64,000 bases of DNA, taken from Beta vulgaris subsp. vulgaris (lineage: Eukaryota > Streptophyta > Magnoliopsida > Caryophyllales > Amaranthaceae). Below, piece after piece: positions 11,301 through 24,720 of this stretch; within the stretch, counting starts at the first letter, position 1, and the number at the start of each line of letters is the position of its first letter. Both the position numbers and the translations under genes were made by a program. A model generated the notes under the pieces. That model was given only the letters and a program-made list of their open reading frames with translations, was not told the origin of the DNA and ran no database searches. The DNA is taken from contig NC_079208.1 in NCBI RefSeq assembly GCF_026745355.1, forward strand, positions 59,630,892 through 59,694,891, given 5' to 3'.

Positions 11301-14300
11301 TATTGATAGATTCAGTGAAAATTCAACAATTTAAACCCTCGCCTTATGCAGAGGATGAGGAGCTCAACCAGGTGTGTCTCTCATAATGTTCTAGATATAT
11401 TTTTCCTCTTTCTCTCCTCTATTTATACTACTCAACTAACTTGATCTCCACTACTATTCTAACAAACTCTGACTAGGAAATAATCCCTAATTAACTGATT
11501 CTTACATCATCAGAAATTCTTACATCATAAAACTAACTTGCTACCAAAATACTAAGCTGCCCTTAGCCCCTTGGTGCTTATGGGGACGTTTCCTCCATAA
11601 GTGAATAGGATAAGGGGGGATTCCAAAATACGCTCTCTAGGGGTACTGCAAATCCAAGCCAACAGCTCCATCTCCCTACTAGTGCCACCTTCATAGAACC
11701 TCCACCCGCTGGTTGTACCTTCCCACTGCAACCATCTCAACATTCAGACCACCACTGGTGACACCTTCCTACCGCTGCCATGTCTCCACCATGACCACCA
11801 CCCACTGGTCGACAGCAGCCATCTCAGCACCACTCTGTTAACCACCACTATACCCATCTATAATCTATGTCCATTCGGCCACATCTCAACAAATATTACT
11901 AAGGGGGTGTTTGGTTGGACCTTTTTTTATGGTATGGAATGGAATGACATCCATTCTAATGTTTGGTTAGTCTTTTTTGGTGGAATCTCATACCTAATAG
12001 ATTCTAATTCCACCCCAACCCCCTAAAATCCCATACTCCCCTACCCCCCTAAGATTCAAAGTCCATTCCATAGTACTATCAAACCCTAAACCTTCCTCAC
12101 CCCTCTCTCTCCTCTGCTTCCATGAACCCTCCCTACACCCACTTTGCAGCCACCACAAGCAGTCCATCATACCACCAGCACCCGACGACCTTCTCTCTAC
12201 TCCCTCCCATCCTCACCGGCGACCTTCTCTCTCTTTCCTCCCCATCCTCACCTTCTCTCTCCTCTCTCCCCATCCTCACCGACGACTTTCACTCCTCCCT
12301 CCTCATCCTCAGCGGCGAAGGCAACCTCTTCATCAAACTCGACAAAATTCTGTGTGTAGTGGGTGAGGGGAGATGGGGATTGGGGAAGTGAGAGAGTAAG
12401 GCAGAGAGGGGAAGGGGAAGTATGGGCGGCTGCACTGAGATGGTCGACGATTCCGGCGAAGGTAGCCAACAAGGAGGATGGAGGGAGGAGAGTAAGATGG
12501 AAATAGTGTGAATGGAATTTCTGAGAACTCCATGTCAAAGGAAGGAAGAAGAAAGACAGAGAGGGGGGTATTACTTTATAATTTTTCCTTTTTGACTTTT
12601 ATTAATACTATTTTATTTATAAAAAAAATTGGACAGAATCCATTTCAGGATTGAACCGAACCGTGTGAATGGATTTAGAATCCATTACAGAATTGAACCA
12701 AACAGTTTTAGACTGGTATAGTGGTATGGGAACCTGGATCCATACAACCACCCTGGTATGGATATCCATACCATTTCAATTCCGTGAACCAAACAGGCCC
12801 TAAATAGAACCTCAAGAAGGTCCATGAAATCATCAAGACTATGGCCAAAGGAAAGGAGAGAGGGAAGATAATGATGCTTGGCCAAAACCCACACAAGCGT
12901 TAAACAAATTGATCAAAAATGGATGGATTCAAGTCGGATCAGATCATGTTAGTGATAAAATTGGTCCATCCATGGTTTTGAATGACTTATGAGGAGAGTT
13001 AAAGGCTACCAGAAGCCTGGAACCTGCAGGTTGTGGGTTGGGAGGGGGGGTTCAGAGAGGTCAATGAAGCAAACAGTGTTAAGAATGAAATAGAATTAAT
13101 TACAATGTATTCCTTTTCTCCAGCCATTCCATGTCTTTCTTCGTGTTTAAACCACACGAGCTCTTATTGTGTTTCTTGACCAAGTGTAGAGCAAACATCA
13201 TTTGCAATTGTATATATCTGACCCTCCAAACCCCACTATGGTAGAAATCTGAACTCTTAACTCTTAAAGTTCTAGTATGTGGTGTCATGGTGGAAAGAAT
13301 GATCTCTTCCACTATCAAGAGCTTCAGTATTCTAAGTCAAAACTTGGCAAACCATTACCACTGCCCTTCCCACGAATTTATTTCACTGTAAAACAACTTC
13401 ATGTGTTCCAAGAAAATTGGCGTTTGCATCTATGAATGACCAATGTGGTGCCATTTATTTACAGCTCTAATATAAATCTCTGAATTCGAAAACGTTAGTT
13501 GCAAGTTCAAAAAGCAGACTTACAGATGAATCGCTGAACGCAGCAACAGCATTTAGCCGCTCTTCATGCATGTCTTCTGTCATTGGTGGTGCATCCTAGA
13601 ACGGTCCACAGAAGGGTTAAGAAGATATTTTAAGGACTATACAAAATGGGTAAACATAAAAAAAATCTGGAAACAATAGAATGAAGAAACACAGGACAGC
13701 TCACAGACAAGTCAGAAAACCTGAGTAAATGGAGCATGCATTCTCTGGCAAGAACTCAACAGCATCATCGATCCGGAAACACCAGCTGAACCTTTTCTGA
13801 TGCGATCAGATGCCACTTCAAGAATTTTAAGGTCATTATGTGCTTCTCCAGTATTATCCAAACCATCTTTTCTCCCTCTGCTGCACTCCAAAGGTTACCT
13901 CATATGAGCAACATGTTCTCAGTTTGGATTAACTATTGAAAATCACCCCTAAATGGGGTGTCTATGAGACTCACCCGGATCTAAACACCATCAAAAGAAA
14001 TCACTTGCAACTATCAATCTTTTTACTCACAACTCCCCCCCCCCCCAAAAAAAAAAAAAAAACAACTTTTCACATGACACTGTAAGTAATTTGTTACAAA
14101 AACATAAATTAGCAATAAATGTATATTTAACAACTTGAACTTTAATAAACAACAATTATATAACCCTTAAAGTCCTGGGATAAGGAGGTTAATTTTGGTT
14201 CATCAATAACCATCCTTACTTGACCCCTAAAACATTAAAAAAAAAATTAAAACCTCGGAATTGGTGACTTTAATTAATTACTCAAACTAGCAAACATTAG

Positions 14301-17300
14301 AGTAAAATCCATTAAAGGGTGATTGTGAAAAGACACTTCTTAGTTACAACAGGTGGAACCTTAAAAGATTTTAAGTCCCAGATGATTTAGAGAATATACA
14401 CTCTTCTTAGGTGCTTTTCAATTCAACTCCTTTCGGTTTAAACATTTAGAACAAGGTACTTTGTACAAGGCCATAGCCCAAACATATAATTCGATGTGGT
14501 CATGACAGAATCATACACCAGGTTTAAAAGGTGGTGTAACTAAAAGTTCCTGCTAATTTTAAAAACTAATGCAATGTGCCTGTCTTGTAAGGTAATCCGC
14601 ATGTTCACCTGTAAAGTGTTTACCACAAAAACAGATCCCAGGAAAAAAAAATGAATACCAATTGAGTGATCAACTCTCAAGTTCGAGACAGCAGGAATTA
14701 GTGATGAAGCTCAAACAGATATGAATAGAAATCAGTCAATCACCTAGGGTCCCGTCTACTGGGAGCCTTGGTGATACCAAATGCAACACTAACTGACTAT
14801 GTGAAATATTAATATCAATATAACTACAGGTAAAGGTCACTGACTCCCAGATGTCTCCCAACCCAGAGCATGTTCGTCATTCAACCACATGACACCAGCA
14901 CTTGTAAGCAAGTAGAGACCAGGTAGCTCGCTATTAGGCAATAAGTCTCACATTTGAGACCCTTAAGTATCCGCAAAATCTATCAAAGGAAACTAGAAGG
15001 AATTGCATGCTTTTAAAAAGCAACTAATAGAAAATGACCAAAAGCACAATTTCAAATTTTCTCTCACTAACCTATGAGTTCCTTCATCCACGTTTCCAGT
15101 GAGACCTGGCTTCGACAGCAACTCTTCCTACAGTTATTGTAATACGTGCCTCATCATATAAAGAACATCGAGAGATAAACCCAGGAGATGCAAAGAAACA
15201 ATGTAATCACCTCAACATGACCAAATACATCATCTTTGCCTTCTGTAGCATCAAAGAACTCAGAAGTTGCTTCACGCTTCTTTTCAATACACATTGCAAA
15301 CTGGTTGATAAAAGATACATGTATTATATGTTTGTTAAAATATATTAATAAAGATGCATATACGATACTTACAAGCAATGTATAATATGTTTGTCAAAAT
15401 CTACCAATAAAGATGCAAATAAGATACTTACAAACTCTACAATATAGAGCGCGATGAAGCTTACCATCTGCAATTTCTGATGAATCAAGCAAGAGGAGAG
15501 ATCGATGGTGTCATTAACTTGTATTTTTGGCAATGGTTGCGACTCCTCCCAACACCAACGAACTTCTCTAACAAACTCAATCCAGAGCATGGCAATAGCT
15601 AACCAGATACGATCACGAAAAAAGAAATTCAGGAAGTTAAAAAGCATTGAAAACACTGAGTGTAAATTTTTTTCTCCCTACTCTTGTTTTGCTTTTCTTC
15701 CCTCATTTTCTATTAAGATATCTAATCATGTAAGAGAAGACATGAATAGAACTCTCTGACAATTAAACATTAGATTCCTAATTTAGTAATTACCACGTAT
15801 ATTGCAGTTACCGAGCCACAGAGACTGTAAGCAAAATTGTGCAAATAAAGAATCCGACGGTGCGCCTTTAATAGCTCTAGAACTTTTGTTCTCACCTTCG
15901 TAAAAATTTAATGCCTCAACTCCTGCAAGAATAAGTAATTCGAACAAGCAAAAAGAAAAGCATACAAAGTTAAATATATCTTGGAAGTAGTATAATACTA
16001 GCAACTAATCCCCCACCATTGTTACACAAGTGCCTTGTTGGGATCAATCAACTAACTTTAATAGTTAGGTTATGATCGTTTGATGTCCCGTAGTTAGCAT
16101 TATACTTCCTCCGTTTTTTAATTGCAACGTTTGGGTTTGCACAAGGACCAAGGAGAGGAGAGAGATAGAGCAAGATAAAAGGAGAACCCCATGTGCTAGG
16201 AGAGAGAAAGAGAGAACACACTGCTTAGGTAACAAAGAGTTGCCAAAAGTGAGAAATGTTGCAAGTAACAAACGGAGGAAGTATTTGTAAATTTTCCATA
16301 CTAAACACATTATAAAACACAAAGCAAACTGAGTCCTCCTTTACAATCACAAGAAGCAAGCCAATTAACATCATTGCAAAAGACGCAATCCAAAAATAAA
16401 ACCATAGCCATAAACGCACACCTCTAAAGTACCATCTGATGTATTCTTCCCTCAAAACCAATCCAAAAGCCAGTATGTGGCCCAACAAAGAAGCAGGACA
16501 TGTTGAGAGGTATCCTCTGTAACGGTGTAACCAGAATGTATATGCCATAAACCACTAGTCAACTTGCAATGCAAGTAAAAGAGAGAATAAGACTATATGT
16601 CTTCGTAACACACAATACAAACAATAGGACACAAAGTTCTTGATGCTCTGAATGCTTGTTGTACCTACAAATCATCAAGAGTGTTAATCTTTTCAAACTG
16701 CTGTCCACACTAAAGTCTGGGCCTTCGCCTTCCAAATGAGGTTGGAATACATTGGGAATTGAAGCTTCTTGCAAGTGTTTGTAGAAAGACTTATGCATAG
16801 AATTGCGAGAAGTATGGGCATGCAGGCTCCATGAAACCTTATAGACCAACCAATTATCCCAGTTCCTATCATGTGGATCCCTCCTAAATTGGAGATTGCA
16901 AGCCAAGTTATGTCATCCAAAATCATAGAGGGTAAAAAGGGGGAATGATGCACACTAGATAAGTGATAGTAAAGAAAAAGAATGCTAACTGGATTCTCCT
17001 TTGATGAAAAAGGTTGCCAATATTTTGCATCATCACCATTACCACCCAAAACTTGACCGAAGCAAGGAAAAGAAAAGATAGCTTTTGAGGCAAAGTTAAA
17101 TGGGTTTAGATAGGAAACCCTGAGCACCAGCAGAGCATTCCAGCAATTCGTATTTTCAACGAAAGAGCCAAAAAAGTCAAATTCCATAGGAAACCTCCAT
17201 AAGTACCACAGCAATTCTCCCATTAAAATATATTCTTGGACGCCATATTCCTAAACCCAACCCCTTCTCCTCCCTCAGACCACAGATAAAATCCCACGTA

Positions 17301-20300
17301 GCAAAATACTGTCTCTTCTCCGCATCAACCACCAACCAAAGAAAGTCCACATAAGCCTCTCTTAACTTCCTAGTCAACCCAACCAGCTCAGAAGGGGAGG
17401 TGGTAAAGCGAAATACTGGAAACAAGATACTAACGAACAACAATAGTCATCCTAATCTTAAAGCAAAAATGCCTCTCTTCCACCCATTCACTCCCTCAGA
17501 GAACTTTATGGATCCCACAACAAGCTTCCTAGGTCATCTGTCATCCCCTCAAGGAACGCCAAGGTATTTCCAAAAGGAAACCTAAGAGGATATATAGAAC
17601 CCCACATTGATAGGGTTGACTTCAAGATATGGAAAAATTACTAAGAATAGGTTTAGGGTCAATGACTTCTACAATTCAGATAACTCCTCATATCACTCAG
17701 AGGAGTCTATCTATAGCATTTTGATATCACACTCTCAAACTGACCAAAAATAATGAGCATCTACTATTCTAATACCACAAAACCACAATCACAAGTACAT
17801 GAGTCAAAATGCACCATCCTAGAAGCTATCCCAATATTCCCCTTTTTCACATCGTCAAGCGAGTACCAACAGAACACTTCCCTAGGAGAAAAAACGCACC
17901 ACATAATTCCAAAATCATATCTGAAGGATGAACATGAAACTGCTTAAATGCTGATAGTACATCGAATCCTAAAGAAACTCTAGCATTTCCTGTTATTACT
18001 ATGGAGTATCATATTAAGCTGAAGAAGGCCATAAATAGGAGTACTTGTGGGTTGGAAAATGGTGCCTAGTAAACACTGGGTGTTGCCTTGACTAACTGCT
18101 TCCGTCACAAACCCATAACATCAATTAAATTGCAACTAATCCACATAGATAAGACATCATTAATTGAATCTGAGTGAGTATCTATAGGTAAACTCTATAG
18201 AAAAACAATGATAAGGTTAATTTTTCCAATTTGTCAATCCACGCTGCATCCTAACAGCCACCGTAATGTAGCTTCCACTAACACTGCGGTCGTGAAAGTG
18301 ACCGTAAATGGTTAAGATAGACAAGAAAACAAGACAACTATAATTAAACTCAAACAAGTGTGGCCATTGATATTAGAGAATACAGGAGAAAGAAAATGAG
18401 TACCATCATGAAAAAGCTCTTTGAGTACACGATCAACAACAGTTGGGGGAGGAATCGCTGCTGAGGACCTCCGTTTTTCTGCACTTGATTCTACTGCCAG
18501 AAATCCCAAACAAATTCCATAAAGTTAAATGCTCAACAAGCAAGATAAAACAGCCAGAATCACTGTGTCTCAAGAGCATGAAAAGTAGAAGCAGCTAACA
18601 GGAATGACAAGACATACACTGGGACCTTTCAAACCTGACACAAAATCTTCCAAAAATTGAGCTTCAAATGACATCTCTAAGGCAACAACCAAGAGAGAGA
18701 GTTGGGAAGCAAATCCAACTGCCTTCCCTTTCTTACGCTCATCTCTGAAGAATGAAGAATATTATGATGTCATTGCATTAGCAATAACAAACCAAGGCAG
18801 AAAAGAAAAGTTCAGAACAGAGGGATATAACAGACTGATATATAACTTGCAAGCGCTGATATAACTGGCAGAATTTGTTCTGTATCTTTGGCCAGATCAA
18901 CATATACGTCTTTCTAAACCAGATACCTTAACTATTTGAGATACATAACTACGTTTGAGGAACATCTAAAGACATAGATGCTGCATAGAACGTATCATCC
19001 TCTATTTTTCAAGAGCTCTGTCTAATTCGAAAGGCAATAGAAACAAGATCTAGTTTGAAATCCAATATTTATAGTTTAAAATCCAATATTTATGTGTTCA
19101 GATAATTATTCATATAAACCACTAGGTTCCCATCCAGAAATCAGCAAAATAGAGACGTGTATTAAAATCTTGAATCTGCGTCCAAACCCTTACTAGGCCT
19201 CGCCCGCTCCTAAAAAAGGATGGCAGAAAGAAGGAAAACCAGACAGTCTAATAATCACTTAACGAGAAGATGTCCTTATGTAAGAATGAAGAGAATCTAA
19301 AAGCAATAAAGCACTCATGAGTCTATGAAACCCATGCAGAAGCCAGAAAGATGACATGAAAAAGCACTATGAAAAAAAACATTACATAAAAATAACAGCA
19401 ATTAGAGATAATTAGATGCTTACAGAATTTCTGAGAGAGTAGGAAATAGAAGCCACGTTTCAGCTTCATGAGGTGAAGAATTTTCGGTTTCAGCCATCTC
19501 AAGGGAGCTTTCAATATTTCTATCCGACCATATTGCAACCAACTCAAATCCTGCATGAATTTCAGTTTCACAACCAGTTATGACTTATGATACACAACCT
19601 CCTCGGAAGTCGTATATATACAAAATCAAAAGACAGATCATGAAATTATTATCAACATAAATTTGTCACCAGTCAATGAAAGACATCCTCTGATCCAATT
19701 CCTATTCAACACTTTGATTGAAGCATTTCATTGCCTTAGCATAAACATGATTGGAATTCTAATTTGCTCTCTTCTGTTTCTGATAAGTTGTTTAGTAGTA
19801 GTTGGTATGGGCAAGGCACAAATATTTCAAAGCTTGTGAATTTGAGACAGTCTCTCAAACACAGAAATTAGATATCAAATACTCAGAGAATGTCACTAAA
19901 AATATTAATAGGGAGCACACTACATTTGCTAACTTCTCTCACCAACTCACATAAGCATGGTAACATGCCCTTTTATTTTGCTGAGTACCAACAGAGAAAT
20001 TCAGAATATACATGTATAGCCCCTAGAAAAATAACAAAACAGCAGATGTACCTTTCACTGGATCTTCAGCTGAATACCATTCACTCCAAGGGCAGTCATC
20101 ATCCCATTGTGATCTTTGATGCAGTTCACCCTTACCACCTGCACTAGATTCCACATTCTCAGCTTCAGCTTCTTGCATATAATCATCTTCATCATCATAC
20201 GGAAGGGATCTGTAAGTGAGCTTCATGGTATATTGAACTCTGTACAGATGCATTGAAAAGTCCAACGTAGAGAAGGCCTTATGTGATCAATTGAGCAAAA

Positions 20301-22458
20301 CATGCAAAACGTTAGTAATAATTTGAAGTAATCAGGTATACAAGGTGAAATATAATTTCCATTAAACCATGCAAGAGATTAGAAACTCACAAATTTAGAC
20401 ACAAAAAGCTCATACAACCCTTCCAAATGCATAAGCTTCACGGGAACCTGACTCCTGATGCAGTCTGATTCGAATCTTCTTGTGAACACAGTTCCCATAT
20501 TTTGGATACCAATATGTGCTTTACGAGAAGGGTCATGAACAGGGACAAAGGCTGGCCACAGACTGAATTACGAGGTGCAAAAAGACTTACATATAAATAG
20601 AATGAACATTAAGTACATATATATTCTGCAAACATGGAGCATAATAACCTTATGGACAAGATTTGAGGAAGAAACTAAAAACAAGGTACACATTTACAAG
20701 ATAATAAAAAAAGAACGTTGAAGTGAGCTTGTGCAGGTTCTAACTAACTAAGAAACTTGTCCATGTTGACATGAGATTCATTATAAGCAGAAGAACTTTT
20801 TTTTATGACAAGCTCAACCATTACCTGCAACAGTTAGATAAAGCAATTGCAACTGCACTGAGAAGCTTGCTGGCCTCTGGAGAGTCCAATACTACACCAC
20901 TTGCACTTTGGGGAGCAATTATCTATTCAATGAGCACAAACTAGTGAAACAAATATTCTACCTGAGTCTATGCAAATTGCAAAGCTAATGATCAAAGTGA
21001 AAATATTACCAAAAACTCAGTTACTCCAAATGCCAGCTGCAAATTGTGCTGATTAGAGTCCCAGTTTGTGACTTTGCCAACTTAAAAGAAGAGAGGCCGA
21101 GAAACTAAGCATGAGGAAGAACCATATATAATCTACACAGTGAAACTGAATTGCAACTGTACCTTTATACTTCTCTTTAAAGTAAAACTCCATATAATAG
21201 CTTTTTTTATCATATTTCAGCTCATAATTGGCCTTGTACAGGTCTTTTGAAGTTCCAACTAGCACTGCACCCTTCTCCTGCAATACACCCAATGACTATA
21301 AACACAAGAAAAACGAAAATCGTCCACATAGCTCATTCTACAGCAGGTAAAGTGACTTTAAAGCAGTATTAAGAACCTAATCTGCTATCAGTAATGAAGG
21401 CACTGTCATTAGATTATAAAATATATTCCTTTGGAGGATTGACTAGAATAATTAAACTTCCATTAACAACAAGCATGCTAAAGAAATTCTTACGGCCCAT
21501 TTTATAGGCAATAACAAAGGATAGTAATGAGAATGAGTATACATGTGCCTTCGCAAGGAAAGTCTCACACCAATGTGGCAATGTCCACGGTAATCTTTCT
21601 CCACCCTAGTTCCTATTAATAACACCCTTTATAAAATGGTAATGATAATTAATCATGCAATGGAGTACTTTTGGGGATACTTGGGGGTTTAGTTGCAAAA
21701 CAATAGACATTGGTACGAGACTTTCCTTATAGAATTCTACTCACACTTGTTATTGTAAGCGGCCATTTCTTACAAACTACCAAACAACCTACTAGTACCT
21801 GAACCGATGAACAAGTGAAGACTAAGACAGTAACTAAAGTGTCAATCTTTCATCATAAACAAGCATACCAACAAGTTCTTGGGGCCATCAGCCATCCAAC
21901 GGCGACACACTGCTTCAATTTCTGATATAAACCTGATAAAGAAAATTCACACTCATCATTAGTTACAGCATTACACATTGTTAACGCCTAATATCACTAG
22001 TCTTAATATAGATAATCATGTTAGTATTATGTTGGTTGTTATATACTTCTACTACTTTTTTCAATTCAACAAACTACATCTATGATTATATATTTCTACT
22101 TATTATGCATTATATACTACCGAACAATGTTATAAACAATGTAGCGTTTATATATTTCTCCATTGTTAACTTAACCTCAGATATTTCAAATGATCTTACA
22201 ACAAAACACATACCTTTCCCAAGAAGAGGCAAGCGTGAAATCATCAAAACGCTCTAACTGCATATAACACACAAAATTACAAACAAATAAGTAAGCATAT
22301 TTCAATTAATTAGCCATAGTTTCTCCGCAATATACTAAACTTCAATTAATGACATAATTCATTTACATAATCGCATAAAAAAGGGTTTAATGCATTTAAC
22401 AATATAGCATACATACCTCCTCTACTTCAGCTTCATCATCTTCGCTGCCACAATTCAT
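8317..22458 (-). CDS. RAB3GAP1: Rab3 GTPase-activating protein catalytic subunit homologue, 22 exons, 924 aa
   Basis: Catalytic subunit of a Rab GTPase-activating (in animals also Rab18 exchange) complex acting in membrane traffic. Exons in transcript order: 22458-22417, 22257-22214, 21932-21869, 21277-21163, 21080-21010, 20922-20825, 20562-20391, 20277-20052, 19550-19424, 18744-18635, 18493-18404, 15922-15812, 15598-15465, 15300-15211, 15127-15072, 13880-13721, 13595-13524, 11107-11068, 10427-10162, 9929-9752, 9679-9468, 8613-8317. All junctions are GT-AG and in phase (2775 nt). The start MNCGSEDDE is preceded by an in-frame TGA eight codons upstream. Family signatures are FDDFTLASSWERFI near the N-terminus, FEWYSAEDPVKG-type sequence mid-protein, and FEDFIRWHSPGDW (about residues 621-633) opening the conserved catalytic region. 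Introns are swollen by transposons. The donor of exon 10 is the least certain. No frameshift was seen, so the gene looks intact. Confidence 0.93.
8949..9260. repeat. Diverged tandem duplication (~160 bp) in a Rab3GAP intron
   Basis: CTAGGTATACCT at 8950 and 9110 begin two similar blocks. Each continues with ACACCTA, a CCATG/TCCATGGCAT motif, ATTAACACTCATT (9060 and 9211) and a TAAATGGCA motif. The copies lie head to tail in the last intron (8614-9467) and have diverged substantially. Confidence 0.75.
11903..12800. mobile_element. PIF/Harbinger-like element in a Rab3GAP intron
   Basis: The left end GGGGGTGTTTGGTT and right end AACCAAACAGGCCC form an imperfect 14-bp inverted repeat, flanked by TAA at 11900-11902 and 12801-12803. 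The interior repeats a 'TATGGAATGGAATG / CCATACCA' theme near both ends and carries a TC-rich central stretch (about 12100-12330). That stretch generates proline/serine-rich open frames on both strands that look like low-complexity artefacts. The element is non-autonomous, with no transposase. Confidence 0.7.
16105..16281. mobile_element. Stowaway-like MITE in a Rab3GAP intron
   Basis: TA then CTTCCTCCGTTTTTTAATTG at the left, and CAAACGGAGGAAG then TA at the right, make terminal inverted repeats of about 25 bp; TTGCAACGTTT pairs with AAATGTTGCAA. The element is 177 bp long, with a GA-rich core and no coding capacity. Confidence 0.85.
16560..17640 (-). mobile_element. Degenerate LINE ORF2 fragment (end of reverse transcriptase and downstream)
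   Basis: Read on the minus strand, and allowing several frameshifts, the translation passes through the conserved tail of plant L1-type reverse transcriptase: FWKYLGVP (about 17570), then WDP, then LRKLREAYVDFLW followed by WDFICGLREEKGLGLGIW (about 17250-17370), then LLWYLWRFPMEFD (about 17170-17215). These match the family order PFKYLGxPxG, WDP, RDFLW, NWxxVCxPKxxGGLGI, LLGKWLWRF. It lies in an intron on the same strand as the Rab3GAP gene. It is dead: stops and frameshifts occur throughout. The 5' part of the element was not found. Confidence 0.7.
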
Positions 22459-22888
22459 CGTGTTTGTAATCTGTCTCAATCAATGTTGCAAAATTAGAAG
22501 CTCTGATTTCGAGGTAAATGATGTAATTGAACAGAATGTCGAATTTTTCTTTCAATTGTGAGGAATTACATACAAAAGAGGTTGTGCAGCAACAAAACGA
22601 TCTTTGAATTCAATTATGGAAGTTGAAATTATCTGCAAATGAAGGTCGAAGGTAGCTTGCACGAAAAGCGATCGAAGAACGAGGTGAAGGATCGAAGAAT
22701 AGGGTTAAAGTGAATTTGATGAGATTTGGAACAATTAAAGTTTGATTTGTGGTAAACAGGTAAAGTCTTAGAGCAAACGCCAAACAGGAGTGATCGGGTT
22801 CACAATAACTTATTGTATCGTGAACAATTAGGTTTTTATATGATTTTTTAATATACCTAGTTTTTCAATAATATAGTCAATTTTAATA

Positions 22889-23106
22889 CTTCCTCCATTT
22901 TTTATTAGATGTTACACTTTTCAAATCACGAACTCCTATGTAAATTTTGGAGAGGAGAGAGATAGAGATAATGAAAAACAAAACGGTCTCATGTGAACAT
23001 TTGATAGGAGATAGATAGAGAGAAGTTATTACCCAAAATAAAAGTGTAACATCTAATTTAAAACTTCCTAAGATATAAAGTGTAACATCTAAAAAAACGA
23101 AAGAAG
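22889..23106. mobile_element. Stowaway-like MITE upstream of the Rab3GAP gene
   Basis: TA + CTTCCTCCATTTTTTATTAG at the left pairs with CTAAAAAAACGAAAGAAG + TA at the right; GATGTTACACTT pairs with AAGTGTAACATC. The element is 218 bp with a GA-rich core, about 430 bp upstream of the gene's start codon. It is the same general type as the copies elsewhere in the window. Confidence 0.85.
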
Positions 23107-23851
23107 TATAAAGTTTTTATGTAATAAAATTTGTTTGGATGCACAATAAATTATTATGAACTCGATCCTTGTGAGATATTAAAAAAAAAAGAAGTACAAA
23201 CATATACAAACGTTACAACATTTGATTATGAAAATCTCTCAACCATTCTGATTTATATATGTTACTAGCCAATTGACTTGAACAAAATTCCCCAAAAAAA
23301 TTAAACAATGAACGATGTCTCTAAAACCATCCATTCTTCTAACGAACTTTCACTAAAGGATGATATCATATGGCCCATGAAATTATCCACTGTTTTACAT
23401 GAAGCTGAATGAAGTAAAGAAAATTGAGTTGTGATTAATCAGATATGGGAAATGTTTATCATAACTTATACCGAAATCTTATTTAGGCCCTGCAATTCAT
23501 ATTTTATTAATATCCTATATGGATTGATTGGTGTATTTGTAAGGTTTTATTTCCATTCTTAGTTAATTGTTGTCTCAGAATAATAATGTTTCTCATAAAG
23601 AAAACTAGTTAGTGAAACTATTGGGTCAGACCGTCTGACCCAATAGCTTTGGTCGGACAGGTTGGGCCCACTAATTTTCTTCCGCGCGCGAGCTGGCTTT
23701 GTAATATTGCAATTCATACGCCATTGTCGTCTTCCTATAAACTCTTCATAGAAACTCTCTTTCAAATTTCAATCCTCATAAAAAGAAATAAAGAATCAAC
23801 CAAAGACATCCTTAAATTTTCTCTCTCCTTCCTCCTCAAATCTTTGCAACA

Positions 23852-24238
23852 ATGGAGCATTCTGGGTATGACAAAGATGGCATTCACAGATCACTTAGGC
23901 CAAGTTTAATTACACCCACAAATCCAAATCTTAATATGGTGTCATTTCTTTTCAGAAATATTTCTTCTTACCCAGAAAAACCTGTTTTAATTGATTCTGA
24001 TTCTGGAGAAATCTTGAATTTTTATAAGTTAAATTCCATGGTTTCTAACCTTTCTTATAGATTAAGCCAACTGGGTATTCAAAAAGGACATGTTGTTCTT
24101 ATTTTAGCTCCAAATTCTATGCAATACCCTGTAACTTTTCTGGGTGTTATTGCAACTGGTGCAATTGCAACTACTGTCAATCCTATTTATACAGTTACTG
24201 AAATTAAGAAACAAGTTCTGGGTGTAGTAGAAGACTAA
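23852..24238 (+). pseudogene. 4-coumarate:CoA ligase-like N-terminal fragment (captured, truncated)
   Basis: The 128-codon frame begins MEHSGYDKDGIHRSLRP and contains NLNMVSFLFRNISSYPEKP, LGIQKGHVVLILAPNS, and GAIATTVNPIYTVTEIKKQV. This is the start of the AMP-forming acyl-CoA synthetase fold as found in plant 4CL-like (peroxisomal acyl-CoA ligase) proteins. Full-length members have roughly 540-560 residues. Here the homology stops after about residue 122 and six unrelated residues lead to a stop. The ATP/AMP-binding motifs, the adenylation core and the C-terminal domain are all absent, so it cannot be an active ligase. A TATAAA (23736) and a leader were captured with it, so it may still be transcribed. 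It lies wholly inside the transposon at 23613-24767. Confidence 0.85.
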
Positions 24239-24299
24239 AAGGTAAAAGACGCAGAAAAGAGCAAATTGTCCCATTTATTCTTTCAGTTGCTATTTTCCA

Positions 24300-24720
24300 T
24301 TTTCAATTGGACTATTTTTCATTTTCTGTTGGACTTTCTTTTCTTTCAGTTGGACTTTCTTTTCTTTCAGTTGGACTTTGTTTTGTTTCAGTTGGATTTC
24401 TTTTCTTTCAGTTAGACTTTCTTTTCTTTCAGTTGGACTTTCTTTTCTTTCAGTTGGACCAACTGAAAGAAATAATGGGCCAACTGAAAGAAATAATGGA
24501 CTAACTGAAACAAAATGAAGACTACCTGAAGAAAAATGTAGACTACCTGAAAAAGAATAAAGACCAACTGAAACCCAAGTAAGTCTAACTGAAGCACAAA
24601 AACCCACTGAAAAACAAAGAAGACTAATTGAAAACAAAATGAAGACTACCTCAAAAAAAATTGGAACCACCTGAAAAAAAATGAAGACTAACTGAAAAAA
24701 ATTGGAACCACCTGAAAGTC
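24300..24720. repeat. 21-bp minisatellite arranged as a large inverted repeat
   Basis: In the left arm CAGTTGGACTTTCTTTTCTTT repeats with a 21-bp period (CAGTTGG or CAGTTAG at about 24347, 24368, 24389, 24409, 24430, 24451). At 24452-24466 CAGTTGGACCAACTG forms the centre, and the right arm continues with complementary but more degraded units (AACTGAAAGAAATAATGG, ACTGAAACAAAATGAAG and so on) to about 24720. A transcript would fold into a long hairpin. The open frames across it are only translations of the repeat. Confidence 0.85.

Noticed and set aside
11330..11890. Possible LTR-like stretch in a Rab3GAP intron (TATTTATACTACTCAACTAAC)
   Set aside because: No paired LTR, no TG...CA borders and no target duplication were visible.
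12122..12538. Proline/serine-rich open frames on both strands
   Set aside because: They come from a TC-rich low-complexity core inside a Harbinger-like element within an intron.
16225..17443. Long minus-strand open frames in a Rab3GAP intron
   Set aside because: They are pieces of a decayed LINE and a MITE, not exons; the flanking Rab3GAP exons join in phase without them.
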